A stretch of DNA of 44,763 nt from Paracoccaceae bacterium (GCA_028284705.1 JANQRE010000035.1:1-44763), one strand, 5' to 3'; counted from the first letter of the stretch, positions 32,362 through 43,480 are shown. Translations and numbers: made by a program. The notes: a model not told the origin generated them from the sequence alone.

Positions 32362-33441
32362 ATGGGCATCACGCCGCAACCGGGGATCATGGAGATCGCG
32401 CTCTATCAGGGCGGCGCGTCCAAGATCGAGGGCGTGTCGGATGCGGTGAAACTGTCCTCCAACGAGAACCCCTACGGCGCGTCGCGGCGTGCGTTGGATG
32501 TGTTCCGGCAGGCGACGGGGAATTTGCATCTTTATCCCTCGACCGATCATGCCGATCTGCGGGCGGCGATTGGCGAGGTTCACGACATGGACCCCGACCG
32601 CATCATTTGCGGGGTCGGGTCGGACGAGATCATTTCGTTCCTCTGTTATGCCTATGCGGGGCCGGGGACGGAGGTGCTGTATACCGAGCACGGGTTCGGG
32701 ATGTACAAAATCTCCGCCCTGGCGGCGGGCGCGACGCCGGTGGTAGCTGCGGAGCGGGATCGGGTGGTCAATGTCGACCTGATCCTTGAGGCGGTGACGG
32801 AGGACACGCGGCTGGTGTTCTTTGCCAATCCGGCGAACCCGACCGGGACCATGCTCGGTGAGGCGGAGATTGCACGGCTGGCTGATGCCTTGCCAGAGCA
32901 GGTGCTGCTGGTGCTGGACGGGGCCTATGCGGAATATGTCGAGGGGTATGATGCGGGGCGCGCACTGATTGATGTGCGCGAGAATGTGATCATGACGCGC
33001 ACGTTTAGCAAGATCTACGGGCTTGGCGGATTGAGGGTCGGCTGGGGTAATGGACCACAGGAAATCATCGACACGCTGAACCGGTTGCGGGGACCGTTCA
33101 ACCTCTCCGGTCCGGCGCTTGCGACGGCGGAAGCAGCGATGCGCGATCAGGGGTTTGTGGCGCGATGCCGGGCGGAGAATACACGGCTGAAAGCCAAGCT
33201 CGCGGATGCGTTGGCGCAAGTTGGTGTGCCCTCGGACGAGGCGTTTGGGAATTTCATTCTGGCGCGGTTTGGTTCGGAGGAGGAGGCCAAAGCCTGCGAC
33301 GCGCATCTGAAATCGCGCGGTCTGATCGTGCGGCAGGTGGCAGGCTACGGGTTTCCCGATGCTTTGCGCATTACAATCGGGGATGAGGCGGCCTGCAATC
33401 GGGTCGCGGCGGCGGTGGCCGAGTTCAAGGGGCAGGGGTGA
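32362..33441 (+). CDS. hisC: Histidinol-phosphate aminotransferase, 359 aa
   Basis: A fold-type I PLP enzyme: [12 protein letters not shown] (substrate and PLP binding), [13 protein letters not shown] (conserved Asn), [13 protein letters not shown] (Asp/Tyr) and [15 protein letters not shown] with PLP Lys217. It transaminates imidazole-acetol phosphate in histidine synthesis. Pairing with tyrA suggests it may also serve aromatic amino-acid transamination, as HisC homologues in such operons do. A GGGGAGA sequence precedes the ATG. The stop overlaps the tyrA start (TGATG). Confidence 0.94.
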   Translation: MGITPQPGIMEIALYQGGASKIEGVSDAVKLSSNENPYGASRRALDVFRQATGNLHLYPSTDHADLRAAIGEVHDMDPDRIICGVGSDEIISFLCYAYAGPGTEVLYTEHGFGMYKISALAAGATPVVAAERDRVVNVDLILEAVTEDTRLVFFANPANPTGTMLGEAEIARLADALPEQVLLVLDGAYAEYVEGYDAGRALIDVRENVIMTRTFSKIYGLGGLRVGWGNGPQEIIDTLNRLRGPFNLSGPALATAEAAMRDQGFVARCRAENTRLKAKLADALAQVGVPSDEAFGNFILARFGSEEEAKACDAHLKSRGLIVRQVAGYGFPDALRITIGDEAACNRVAAAVAEFKGQG

Positions 33442-34361
33442 TGGCGCAAATCTACGAGCGCGTTGCGCTGATCGGGCTGGGGCTTATCGCCTCCTCCATG
33501 GCGTATGCGATGCGCGAGAAGGGGCTTGCGGGTGAGATTGTGGGCACGGCGCGGTCCAGCGAAACGCGGGATTTGGCCCGCGAGATCGGGTTTTGTGATC
33601 GCGTGGTCGAGACCGCCGCGGAAGCGGTAGAAGGCGCTGATCTGGTTGTGCTCTGCGTGCCGGTCGGGGCCATGGGTGCGGTGGCCGAGGAGATTGGGTC
33701 GCATTTGCAGAGTGGCGCTGTGTTGTCGGATGTCGGCTCCACCAAACGCGCGGTGATCGACGCTGTGGGCCCGCATGTACCGGAGGGTGTACATTTAATT
33801 CCGGCGCACCCTGTGGCGGGCACGGAACAATCGGGGCCGCGCTCGGGCTTTGCGACGCTTTTTGAGAATCGCTGGCTATTGATGACGCCGGATGAGGGCG
33901 TCGATCCTGAGGTTTTGGCGCGGTACAAATCCTACTGGGAGGCGATGGGGGCACTGGTCGGCGAGATGGAACCGGACCACCACGATCTGGTGCTGGCGGT
34001 GACCTCACACGCGCCGCATTTGATCGCCTACACCATGGTCGGGGTGGCCGACGATCTGCGTCGGGTGACCGACAGCGAAGTGGTGAAATACTCAGCGGCC
34101 GGGTTCCGGGATTTCACCCGGATTGCCGCCTCCGATCCGACGATGTGGCGGGATGTGTTTCTTGCCAATAAGGATGCAACGCTGGAGATACTGGGGCGCT
34201 TCACCGAGGAGCTTTTTGCCCTGCAGCGGGCGATCCGCACCGGTGACGGGGAACATCTGCATGATTACTTCACGCGCACGCGCGCGATCCGGCGCGGCAT
34301 CATCGAAGCGGGTCAGGATACGGCGGCACCGAATTTTGGCCGGTCGGGGGGCGGGGGCTGA
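33441..34361 (+). CDS. tyrA: Prephenate/arogenate dehydrogenase, 306 aa
   Basis: The ATG at 33441 overlaps the hisC stop and has GGGGCAGGGG just upstream. The N-terminal NAD(P) fold has VALIGLGLIASSMAYAM, where the third Gly of GxGxxG is Ala. Catalytic-region blocks are LSDVGSTKRAVIDAV, LIPAHPVAGTEQSGP and LAVTSHAPHLIAY, and the helical dimer domain has FRDFTRIAASDPTMWRDVF. It makes 4-hydroxyphenylpyruvate or tyrosine from prephenate or arogenate. There is no fused chorismate mutase or ACT domain, so feedback control by tyrosine would act at the catalytic domain if at all. Confidence 0.94.
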   Translation: MAQIYERVALIGLGLIASSMAYAMREKGLAGEIVGTARSSETRDLAREIGFCDRVVETAAEAVEGADLVVLCVPVGAMGAVAEEIGSHLQSGAVLSDVGSTKRAVIDAVGPHVPEGVHLIPAHPVAGTEQSGPRSGFATLFENRWLLMTPDEGVDPEVLARYKSYWEAMGALVGEMEPDHHDLVLAVTSHAPHLIAYTMVGVADDLRRVTDSEVVKYSAAGFRDFTRIAASDPTMWRDVFLANKDATLEILGRFTEELFALQRAIRTGDGEHLHDYFTRTRAIRRGIIEAGQDTAAPNFGRSGGGG

Positions 34362-35233
34362 TGCGCCTTCTGCTCGGGCTTCTGCTGGGAATGGGGCTGG
34401 GTGTCGCCCAGGCCAATGCGCCCGCGAGTTCGACGCGTCCCGAGGCGCGCGGGGGTGGAGCGCTGCCGGAGAAAGTGCGGATCGTGCGGGTGAGCGCGTC
34501 GAAACTGGCTCCTGCACTTAGTCAGCGCCCGCAAGCGCGGGGCGGCAATCTTGGTCAGACCCGCAGCGTGCGTATCGCGGCGCGGATTGTGCCCGGGGCG
34601 GTGTCTGTCCGGCCGAAACAACGCCCGAAAGTCACGATCCGTAAGGTTGCTGGCGGGACAACGCAGCGCGCAGGTCTCTTCAAGAAACGCGCACCGAAAG
34701 CAAGCGCCAAGGGTTCGGTCTGTGGCGTGAATGAGATCAAGGGGCAGAAGATCGCACCGATCCGCGGCAGCATCCGAGGCTGTGGTGTGGCCGATCCGGT
34801 GGCGGTGACCTCCGTGTCCGGCGTCGCGCTATCGACGCCCGCGCGGGTGGATTGCGGGACAGCGAAGGCGTTGAATGCCTGGGTGGCGAACTCGCTGAAG
34901 CCGACCGTGGGAAAGCTTGGCGGTGGCGTGTCCTCTTTGCGGGTGGCGGCGCACTACGCGTGCCGGACCCGGAACAACAAACGCGGGGCGCGGATATCCG
35001 AGCACGGTAAGGGCCGCGCAATCGACATCTCCGCGATCAATCTCAGAAACGGTCAGACGATTACGGTGCTGGAAGGCTGGAACCGTAAGGTTGAGGGTCA
35101 AATCCTGCGCAAAGTGCATAAAGGAGCCTGCGGCCCGTTCGGAACGGTGTTGGGGCCCAACTCCGACCGCTATCATCGCAATCATTTCCATTTTGACACG
35201 GCGCGGTATCGCTCCGGACCCTATTGCCGGTGA
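34361..35233 (+). CDS. Extensin-like C-terminal domain protein with LAS-peptidase signature, 290 aa
   Basis: The start shares one base with the tyrA stop, so it is operonic. A signal peptide (MRLLLGLLLGMGLGVAQANA) is followed by about 90 low-complexity basic residues (many Arg/Pro/Lys). The folded C-terminal domain has conserved Cys (SVCGV, RGCGV, RVDCG, YACRT, KGACG, YCR). It carries SEHGKGRAID (213-222), which fits the SxHxxGxAxD signature of LAS metallopeptidases, and a matching HxH at 275-277 (NHFHFD). Proteins called extensin-like in bacteria are thus likely periplasmic zinc peptidases acting on peptidoglycan. That activity is inferred from the motif. Confidence 0.85.
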   Translation: MRLLLGLLLGMGLGVAQANAPASSTRPEARGGGALPEKVRIVRVSASKLAPALSQRPQARGGNLGQTRSVRIAARIVPGAVSVRPKQRPKVTIRKVAGGTTQRAGLFKKRAPKASAKGSVCGVNEIKGQKIAPIRGSIRGCGVADPVAVTSVSGVALSTPARVDCGTAKALNAWVANSLKPTVGKLGGGVSSLRVAAHYACRTRNNKRGARISEHGKGRAIDISAINLRNGQTITVLEGWNRKVEGQILRKVHKGACGPFGTVLGPNSDRYHRNHFHFDTARYRSGPYCR

Positions 35234-35329
35234 AGTAATCCAAATGTGCCCTTCCGGGCCAGTTTGACAAACGGGAGGGCGGCGTGACGCGATTGATCGT
35301 CTGGTGTCGTGGTTTGTGAGTGTGGCGTT

Positions 35330-35354
35330 GAGTATTTTTGCCAGAATGAAGACC
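35330..35354 (+). repeat. 25-bp dispersed intergenic repeat B, copy 2
   Basis: Matches 32273-32297 at 24 of 25 positions in the same orientation and ends 1 bp before the DUF2125 stop codon on the other strand. It lies between the convergent extensin-like and DUF2125 genes. Confidence 0.7.
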
Positions 35355-35355
35355 A

Positions 35356-36360
35356 CTAGCGGAGTTTGATCTTCGGTGCGGGGCCGATGGGGATCGGGCC
35401 AAGGAAAGTGCGTCCGCCGGAAAAGCTCAAAGGCGCGTCGAGGCTTTCGGACGAGCCGGAACTGCTGGCCAGCAAGCCAAGGCCGAACTCGGCAGCGCGG
35501 GCGGCATCGGGCGAGATCGCACCGGCGTCAACCGCCAGTTCCAGCATTTGCCGCCAGTTGCGGGCGTTCAGATCGAGCCGACCCTCGGGCGTGCCGCTTT
35601 CGCTAATCTCCATCTCGCCTTTGGCACGCAAGAACAGTTCGCCCCAGGTGCCGCGGGCGTCGTTGATCGTGAGTTTGGTGATGTTGGGGCGCGCATCCTC
35701 GATGGTGCTGCGGTCGATCGGACGGTCGGTGCCGATGACGAGGTCGAGGGTGATCGCTTCGATGATATCGGGCAGGCGGCCGCCTTGATCGATGAGCGCG
35801 CGAAACCGCTCCCCTGGGGCGAGCGTGTTGGTCTGCACATAGAGGTCATAGCTGCGCGGTGTGGCCTCGGTCTCGCGGATCGCGATGTTCAGCGCGTCAA
35901 CCGAGGCGGTCCAGCCCTCGTTGGAGGCGAAGCTGGCCTCGCTCATATCAATCTGGGCGCGGTCAAGCTCCAGCGAGCTTTGCGCTTTGACCACAAGGCT
36001 GGCGCGCATGTCTTTGGAATTGATGGAGATTTTCTGGAAGGGGGTCGCGATGACCTGGTCATTCGGCCAGACGGCAATCAGGTGATTGGGCTGATAGCTG
36101 AGCGCGAAGAGCTGGAAAAACGGCGCTTGCCAACTGACGCCAGTGTCTGGATCGGTGAGCGACAGATCGGTGAAGGTCGTGTCGAACCGGTTTGGAAAAC
36201 CCCGCACAGCGAGGTCGCTATGCTCAACCTGCCAACCTTCCGCGCGGCGCTCCTCAATCCAGGAGGCAGCCCCGGCCTGCACGCCCTGTGCGCCGATGAA
36301 CCAATAGGCAGTCCAGCCGAGACCGGCCAGGATCACCAGCCAGAGAAGTTTACGCATCAT
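35356..36360 (-). CDS. DUF2125 family protein, 334 aa
   Basis: The ATG at 36360 (or the adjacent 36357) has GAGG about 9 nt upstream and opens with MMRKLLWLVILAGLGWTAYWF, an uncleaved signal anchor. The rest is a periplasmic chain of the DUF2125 type: the early block SWIEERRAEGWQVEHSDLAVRGFPNRFDTTFTDLSL is characteristic, followed by repeated beta strands and a C-terminal LGLLASSSGSSESLDAPLSFSGGRTFLGPIPIGPAPKI. The family is almost confined to alphaproteobacteria and has no assigned function. The strand pattern resembles lipid-transfer AsmA-like proteins, but that is only a comparison. Confidence 0.92.
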   Translation of the reverse strand: MMRKLLWLVILAGLGWTAYWFIGAQGVQAGAASWIEERRAEGWQVEHSDLAVRGFPNRFDTTFTDLSLTDPDTGVSWQAPFFQLFALSYQPNHLIAVWPNDQVIATPFQKISINSKDMRASLVVKAQSSLELDRAQIDMSEASFASNEGWTASVDALNIAIRETEATPRSYDLYVQTNTLAPGERFRALIDQGGRLPDIIEAITLDLVIGTDRPIDRSTIEDARPNITKLTINDARGTWGELFLRAKGEMEISESGTPEGRLDLNARNWRQMLELAVDAGAISPDAARAAEFGLGLLASSSGSSESLDAPLSFSGGRTFLGPIPIGPAPKIKLR

Positions 36361-36424
36361 GCTCGAATACCTCTTTCGCCTGCGCTCGTGATCCTGTTTA
36401 CAGAGGCCGAAAGCGAAGGGCCAG

Positions 36425-36973
36425 ATGGTGTTGCAGGGCAAGGATTTATGGGTATTTGGCTACGGGTCTCTGTTGTGGGATCCGGGCTTTGAGCCGGTCG
36501 AAATCGTGCAGGCGCGGCTTGATGGGTATCATCGCTCCTTCTGCATGTGGTCGATCCATCACCGGGGCAGCGAGACCGACCCGGGGCTGGTTCTGGCATT
36601 GGATGCACAGACAGGCGGCAGCTGCGAGGGCGTTGCGTTTCGGGTGGCGGAGCATGAGCGCGACGCCGTTCTGGCCTATCTGAGGGAGCGGGAGCTGATT
36701 TCTGCGGCTTATGTGGAAAAGATCGTGCCGCTGGCCCTGTCAGATGGGCGTGAGGTCGACGCTTTGGCCTATGTGATTGACCGCGATCATCGGCAATATT
36801 GTGGCGATTTGAGCCTGCAACGCCAGGCGGAGGTGATCTCGACCGCTATTGGCGGACGCGGTCCGAACACGGAATATCTCTACAACACGGTGGCGCATCT
36901 GGATGCGATGGGAATTGCGGATGCCGATCTGCATTGGCTGGAGGCGGAAGTGCGGCGGCTCGCAGGCCAATAA
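36425..36973 (+). CDS. ChaC-type gamma-glutamylcyclotransferase, 182 aa
   Basis: VFGYGSLLWDPGFEPVE is the substrate-binding loop of ChaC proteins, followed by RSFCMWSIHHRGSETDPGLVLALD and the catalytic region YLRERELISAAYVEKIVPL (Glu90 by comparison with E. coli ChaC). NTEYLYNTVAHLDAMGI completes the family pattern. ChaC enzymes split glutathione into 5-oxoproline and Cys-Gly. The ATG at 36425 has GAAGGG only 4 nt upstream; the next codon is GTG and could also be used. It is divergent from DUF2125 and 73 bp before the MotA-like gene. Confidence 0.93.
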   Translation: MVLQGKDLWVFGYGSLLWDPGFEPVEIVQARLDGYHRSFCMWSIHHRGSETDPGLVLALDAQTGGSCEGVAFRVAEHERDAVLAYLRERELISAAYVEKIVPLALSDGREVDALAYVIDRDHRQYCGDLSLQRQAEVISTAIGGRGPNTEYLYNTVAHLDAMGIADADLHWLEAEVRRLAGQ

Positions 36974-37046
36974 TCCTTGGAAATAGCGCCAAACGGCGTG
37001 TATTGTGCCGCAAAACAACAAAAACGAGCAACGCAAGGGCCCATCC

Positions 37047-38255
37047 ATGGACACGCCAGATCGCGAGCGGGTCGCGCAATTCACCCAGCCCGTGAGGCAA
37101 ATCCTGACGATGTTTGTCATTCTGGGATTGGTGATGGCTGGCGGCTATGTGCTCTATCCGCGTGTTGCCAGCGTGTTTTTGGCCAATCCCTACCTGAACG
37201 GCGTCATTTTGGCGGTGTTTGTCGTCGGCGTGCTAGCCTGTTTCTGGCAGGTGATCCAGTTGATCTCCTCGGTGTCCTGGATCGAGAGCTTCGCGCAGGG
37301 ACGCGAGGGTCATGAGGAGTTTCGGGCGCCGCGGCTTCTGGCCTCTTTGGCGGCGCTGCTGCGCAGCCGGGGCGCGCGTATGCAGATCAGCTCCTCCTCG
37401 TCACAGACCATTTTGGATTCGGTGGCGACGCGCATGGACGAGGCGCGTGATATTACGCGATATATCGTTAACCTGCTGATTTTCTTAGGCCTTCTGGGGA
37501 CATTTTACGGCTTGGCAACGACCATCCCGGGTGTGGTGGAGACGATCAAATCGCTGCGTGTGGAGGAGGGCCAAAGCGCGGTTGATGTGTTCTCCAATCT
37601 GCTGGGCGGGTTGGAGAGCCAACTGGATGGGATGGGCACCGCCTTTGCCTCGTCACTGTTGGGGCTGGCAGGCTCCTTGGTCGTCGGGCTTTTGGAGCTT
37701 TTTGCCGGCCATGGTCAGAACCGGTTTTATCGTGAGTTGGAGGAGTGGCTGTCGGCGATCACGCGGGTCAGTTTTTCCTCGGGCGAGGGTGAAGCGGGTG
37801 GCTTTGATCAAGGGGTTGTCGCGACGGTGCTCGACCATATGGTCGAACAAATCGACAGTTTGCAGGGCCTTTTCATTCAGGCCGAGGAGGGGCGCAAAGC
37901 CACAACTGAGCGGCTTGATGCGCTGTCGGAGAGGGTGATGCGCCTGACCGAGCGCCTCGATACGGCGGCGGATTCCAACGATGCGCTCAACCGGGTGGCC
38001 CATGGGCAGGCGGAATTGCTGACGCTGATGCGCGGCAAGGCGGAAGAGGATGAGGATATCGATCCCGAAAGCCGTATGCGGCTGCGCTCGATCGATGTGC
38101 AGCTTCTGAAAATCCTTGAAGAAATGGCGGCGGGTCGCGAGGACAGTGTCGCCGCACTGCGCTCCGAAATCTCGGAAGTGACCAAGACGTTGCGGCGATT
38201 GGGCGGTGAGAGACGCCCCTCGAACATTCGCGACCGAAAGCCGAAGGAGCCGTAA
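37047..38255 (+). CDS. MotA/TolQ/ExbB-type proton-channel protein, 402 aa
   Basis: The ATG at 37047 has AAGGG 7 nt upstream; a GTG at 37005 would add 14 polar residues. Four membrane segments are predicted at about 19-37, 51-73, 138-160 and 197-220. The last two carry family features (NLLIFLGLLGTFYGLATTIPGVVETI and GMGTAFASSLLGLAGSLVVGLLELFAG). Residues 80-135 form the cytoplasmic loop, and from about 222 to the end a charged, helical cytoplasmic tail runs for 180 residues. It would form the ring subunit of an ion-driven motor with the next gene, 3 nt downstream. There is no flagellar context. Confidence 0.88.
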   Translation: MDTPDRERVAQFTQPVRQILTMFVILGLVMAGGYVLYPRVASVFLANPYLNGVILAVFVVGVLACFWQVIQLISSVSWIESFAQGREGHEEFRAPRLLASLAALLRSRGARMQISSSSSQTILDSVATRMDEARDITRYIVNLLIFLGLLGTFYGLATTIPGVVETIKSLRVEEGQSAVDVFSNLLGGLESQLDGMGTAFASSLLGLAGSLVVGLLELFAGHGQNRFYRELEEWLSAITRVSFSSGEGEAGGFDQGVVATVLDHMVEQIDSLQGLFIQAEEGRKATTERLDALSERVMRLTERLDTAADSNDALNRVAHGQAELLTLMRGKAEEDEDIDPESRMRLRSIDVQLLKILEEMAAGREDSVAALRSEISEVTKTLRRLGGERRPSNIRDRKPKEP

Positions 38256-38258
38256 CCT

Positions 38259-40061
38259 ATGGCCCTTGCGCGGCGCAGTGGCAAGAGGTTTGAGGCCAAT
38301 ATCTGGCCCGGCTTTGTGGATGCGATGACCGCACTGTTGCTGGTGCTGGTCTTCGTGTTGTCGATCTTCATGATCGTGCAGTTTATGCTGCGCGAGACAA
38401 TCACGACGCAGGATAGCGAACTGGATCAACTGTCCGATCAGGTGCGGTCGCTGGCGGAAGCCTTGGGGTTGGAACAGCAGCGTGGGTCTTCGCTGGAAGA
38501 CGAGGTCGGGCGGCTCGACAGCGCCTTGCAGGAACAATTGGCGGAAAGCGAGGCGCAGGCGGCTTTGATCGCATCGCTGACCACGCAGACCGAGTCGCAA
38601 GCGGGGCGGATTGCCTCCTTTGAAGAGCAGGTTGCGAGCCTTTTGTCGGAGCGCACCGATTTGCAGTCGCGCGTGGCCGGGCTGAGCGCGGATTTGGAAG
38701 AGACCGGCGCTGCGCGGGATGCGGCGACCGCCGAAGTGGCGGCCTTGAGCGCCCGGATCGAAGATATCGAAGCCGGCTTGGCGCGTGAGATTTCCCAGAA
38801 AGAAGCCGCGCAACTGGCTCTCGCGCAAGCGCGTGAAGAGATTGACGCGGGCGCGGAAGCGGCCCGCCTGGCGGCGGCGCGGCGGGAAGCATTGCAGGCG
38901 CTGATCGCGGATTTGCGCAGCCGCAATGCCGATGTGGCAGCAGCATTGGACGCGCGGTCGGCGGAAGTTAGTGAGCTGGAGGCTGCGCGGTTGGCGGATG
39001 CCGCCGCGGCGGAAGCGTTGCGGGAACGGCTTCAAAACGCTGACGCGGAACTGACGGCAATGACGCTGCGGCTGGAAGAGGAACGCGCCAAGGCGGAAGA
39101 GACGCTCACGCTTCTGGCGGCGGCCAATGTCGCGCAGGAGGAGTTGGACGAGAAGCTTGCGGCTGCCCTGGCCGCGCAGGCCGAGCGCACGGCCAATGCA
39201 GAGGCCACCGAGGCGGATTTGCGCCGCGAATTGGCATCGGCCCTGGCCGCAGAGCGGGCCGCGCGGGAGGAGGCGGGCACGGCCTTGACTGAGGCCGAGG
39301 AGCGGGCCTTGCTGCTGGCGACGGCGAACCAGGCTCTGTCGGAAGAGCAGGCGGTGAGTGCCGAGGCGCAACGGCAAGTGGCGTTGTTGAACCAGCAAGT
39401 GGCCGCGTTGCGCACGCAGATCGGCGGGCTGCAGGAGTTGCTGGATGAGGCCGAGGCGCGCGATGCGGAAGCCGATGTTCAAATCTCGGCTCTTGGCACG
39501 CAACTCAACACCGCGCTGGCGCGGGTAGCAGCGGAAGAGAAACGCCGGGCGGAGTTGGAAGAGGCCGAGCGCAAGCGTCTCGAAGCGGAAGCCAAGGAGT
39601 TGGAGAATTACCGCTCGGAGTTCTTCGGCCAGTTGCGTGCATTGTTGGGTGATCAGGATCGCATTCGGATTGAGGGCGACCGGTTTGTATTCTCGTCGGA
39701 GGTGTTGTTCGAGCCGGGACAGGCGGAATTGTCTGAGGCCGGGCGCGGAGAAATTGCCAATATCTCGGGGATTTTGCGCGATATCTCTCGCGACATTCCG
39801 CCTGAGATTGACTGGGTCATTCGCGTCGATGGGCATACGGACAACGTGCCGCTATCAGGGTTCGGCGAGTTCGCCGACAATTGGGAGTTGAGCCAGGCAC
39901 GCGCGCTGTCGGTCGTGCGCTATATGGTTGATTTCGAAGGAATTTCGCCGGAACGTCTGGCGGCGAACGGGTTCGGAGAACACCAGCCGATTGCGCTGGG
40001 CGATAGCCCCGAGGCGCGGGCACAGAACCGGCGGATCGAGTTGAAACTGACCGAGCGCTAG
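38259..40061 (+). CDS. MotB-like peptidoglycan-binding protein with very long coiled coil, 600 aa
   Basis: A short cytoplasmic N-terminus leads into one membrane helix (WPGFVDAMTALLLVLVFVLS), where Asp21 in DAMTAL matches the proton-binding Asp of MotB (DFMTAL). Residues about 45-450 are an almost unbroken Ala/Glu/Arg-rich heptad coiled coil. The C-terminal 150 residues are an OmpA domain with VDGHTDNVPLSGFGEFADNWELSQARALSVVRYM and AQNRRIELKLTE, the peptidoglycan-binding residues included. It is thus a stator B subunit whose anchor is joined by a linker far longer than in MotB, ExbD or TolR. It is paired with the MotA-type gene 3 nt upstream. Confidence 0.88.
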   Translation: MALARRSGKRFEANIWPGFVDAMTALLLVLVFVLSIFMIVQFMLRETITTQDSELDQLSDQVRSLAEALGLEQQRGSSLEDEVGRLDSALQEQLAESEAQAALIASLTTQTESQAGRIASFEEQVASLLSERTDLQSRVAGLSADLEETGAARDAATAEVAALSARIEDIEAGLAREISQKEAAQLALAQAREEIDAGAEAARLAAARREALQALIADLRSRNADVAAALDARSAEVSELEAARLADAAAAEALRERLQNADAELTAMTLRLEEERAKAEETLTLLAAANVAQEELDEKLAAALAAQAERTANAEATEADLRRELASALAAERAAREEAGTALTEAEERALLLATANQALSEEQAVSAEAQRQVALLNQQVAALRTQIGGLQELLDEAEARDAEADVQISALGTQLNTALARVAAEEKRRAELEEAERKRLEAEAKELENYRSEFFGQLRALLGDQDRIRIEGDRFVFSSEVLFEPGQAELSEAGRGEIANISGILRDISRDIPPEIDWVIRVDGHTDNVPLSGFGEFADNWELSQARALSVVRYMVDFEGISPERLAANGFGEHQPIALGDSPEARAQNRRIELKLTER

Positions 40062-40063
40062 AG

Positions 40064-40113
40064 CGCGATCTGGCTTGGCTCCCGCCCACCCAACCCCGCC
40101 GCGCCAGATCGCG
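40064..40113. terminator. Inverted repeat between the MotB-like and M23 genes
   Basis: CGCGATCTGGC (40064-40074) and GCCAGATCGCG (40103-40113) form a perfect 11-bp stem with a 28-nt loop, just after the MotB-like stop and before the convergent M23 stop at 40137. There is no T tract; it may act as a bidirectional terminator or an RNA 3' end stabiliser. Confidence 0.5.
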
Positions 40114-40136
40114 TCGGCCAGTGGCGGCGCGTTTGA

Positions 40137-41101
40137 TCAGGGGCGGATGGTCAGGGTGCGGGTGAGATCGTCAACAGGTTCGTCGTCACGGATCAGGGTG
40201 ATGGATGCAATGTAGTCACCTTCCGGGAAGCCGCCTTTCGGCTGACGGCGCCCGCCGGCGCGAAAAAGCTGCGCCTGACCTTTGTCGAAGGTTTCCTCAT
40301 TGTCGTAGCGCCATCCCTCTGGTCCCTTGATCGACAGGCGGAGCGTGTCGCCGGTTCGGGTCGCATAGAGATAAGCCCAAATCACGAGCGCTGGCGCATT
40401 CGGTGTGAGCGTGTCGAGAGAGGGCAATCCGTCCTTGATGTCGTCAAACTCAGGCACGGCAGTCTCAAACCCCGCACCGAGCAACCCGCCGAATTCAAGC
40501 GTCGGCAGATCGGTCCAAAGCGTGTCGCTTGGGATAGCGGAGCAGTCCCGAGCGGGATCAGGGCGGAACGGATCAACCACCTCACCATCCTTGCGCAGGG
40601 TCAGGTGGATATGGGGGAAATGCGTGCTGCCGCTGGCGCCGATCTGGCCGAGCCGGTCGCCGGTTTCGACCGTTTCCCCGGAGCGGACCGAGACGCTGCC
40701 CTCTTTCAGATGGCAATAGGTCGTCTGCCAGCCGCCCGCGTGATCGATGACAACCGCATTGCCGCATTCGCGCCCCTCGATATTGGGCGCGCCGGGCGTG
40801 TTGGAGGGGATATCGGCCATGCCTTCGCGGGTAGCGCGCACGGTGCCGGACGCCGTGGCGAGAACATCGACGCCCGCACGCATCTCTGACCAAGTTGCGA
40901 CGCGGAAATCGGTGCCCTTATGGCCATCATTGGCCTGGGTACCACACGCGAAATCCTCGCGCCCGGGGCCCGGGTCGTGGTCGACATATTGCTGGATGAA
41001 ACAGGTCTCGCCGATCTCACATTGAAGTGGAGGGGCAAGGGATATGCTTTGCGCGACCACCGGGGTCGCGCAAAGAACTGTCAGGAATGGAACTGTCCGG
41101 A

Positions 41102-41105
<4 letters not shown>
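40137..41105 (-). CDS. Periplasmic M23 (LytM-type) peptidase, 322 aa
   Basis: A signal peptide (MIRTVPFLTVLCATPVVAQS) precedes a LytM domain with zinc ligands His62 and Asp66 (HKGTDFR) and the HxH at 165-167 (HFPHIHL), with His132 (YCHLKEG) as catalytic His. All active-site residues are therefore present. About 150 further residues at the C-terminus form a strand-rich domain of unknown type. Such enzymes cut peptidoglycan cross-links. The start is TTG at 41105, overlapping the clpA stop (TTGA), so translation is coupled to clpA. It is convergent with the MotB-like gene. Confidence 0.9.
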
Positions 41106-43435
<2,330 letters not shown>

Positions 43436-43465
43436 CCAGATGCTCCTTTTTACGAGGGCAGTGAC

Positions 43466-43480
43466 GGGTCGAGGACCCGG
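43466..43480 (-). other. Small GC hairpin in the clpA leader
   Basis: CGGGTC (43466-43471) and GACCCG (43475-43480) form a 6-bp stem with a 3-nt loop about 30 nt before the clpA start. It could modulate the 5' end of the mRNA; no T tract follows on the minus strand. Confidence 0.4.

Noticed and set aside
32119-33306. Minus-strand open frame opposite hisC
   Set aside because: Arg/His/Pro-rich composition, no domain, fully antisense to a clear aminotransferase.
37653-39836. Very long minus-strand open frame (727 codons) opposite the motor pair
   Set aside because: It is Arg/Gln/Leu-rich, lies exactly opposite the MotB-type coiled coil, has no motif, and is a shadow of the GC-rich coding strand.
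37047-40061. Zorya anti-phage system (ZorA/ZorB)
   Set aside because: The pair has the stator architecture, but the long coil is on the MotB side, the ZorA-type long tail is missing, and no ZorC/ZorD/ZorE gene is nearby.
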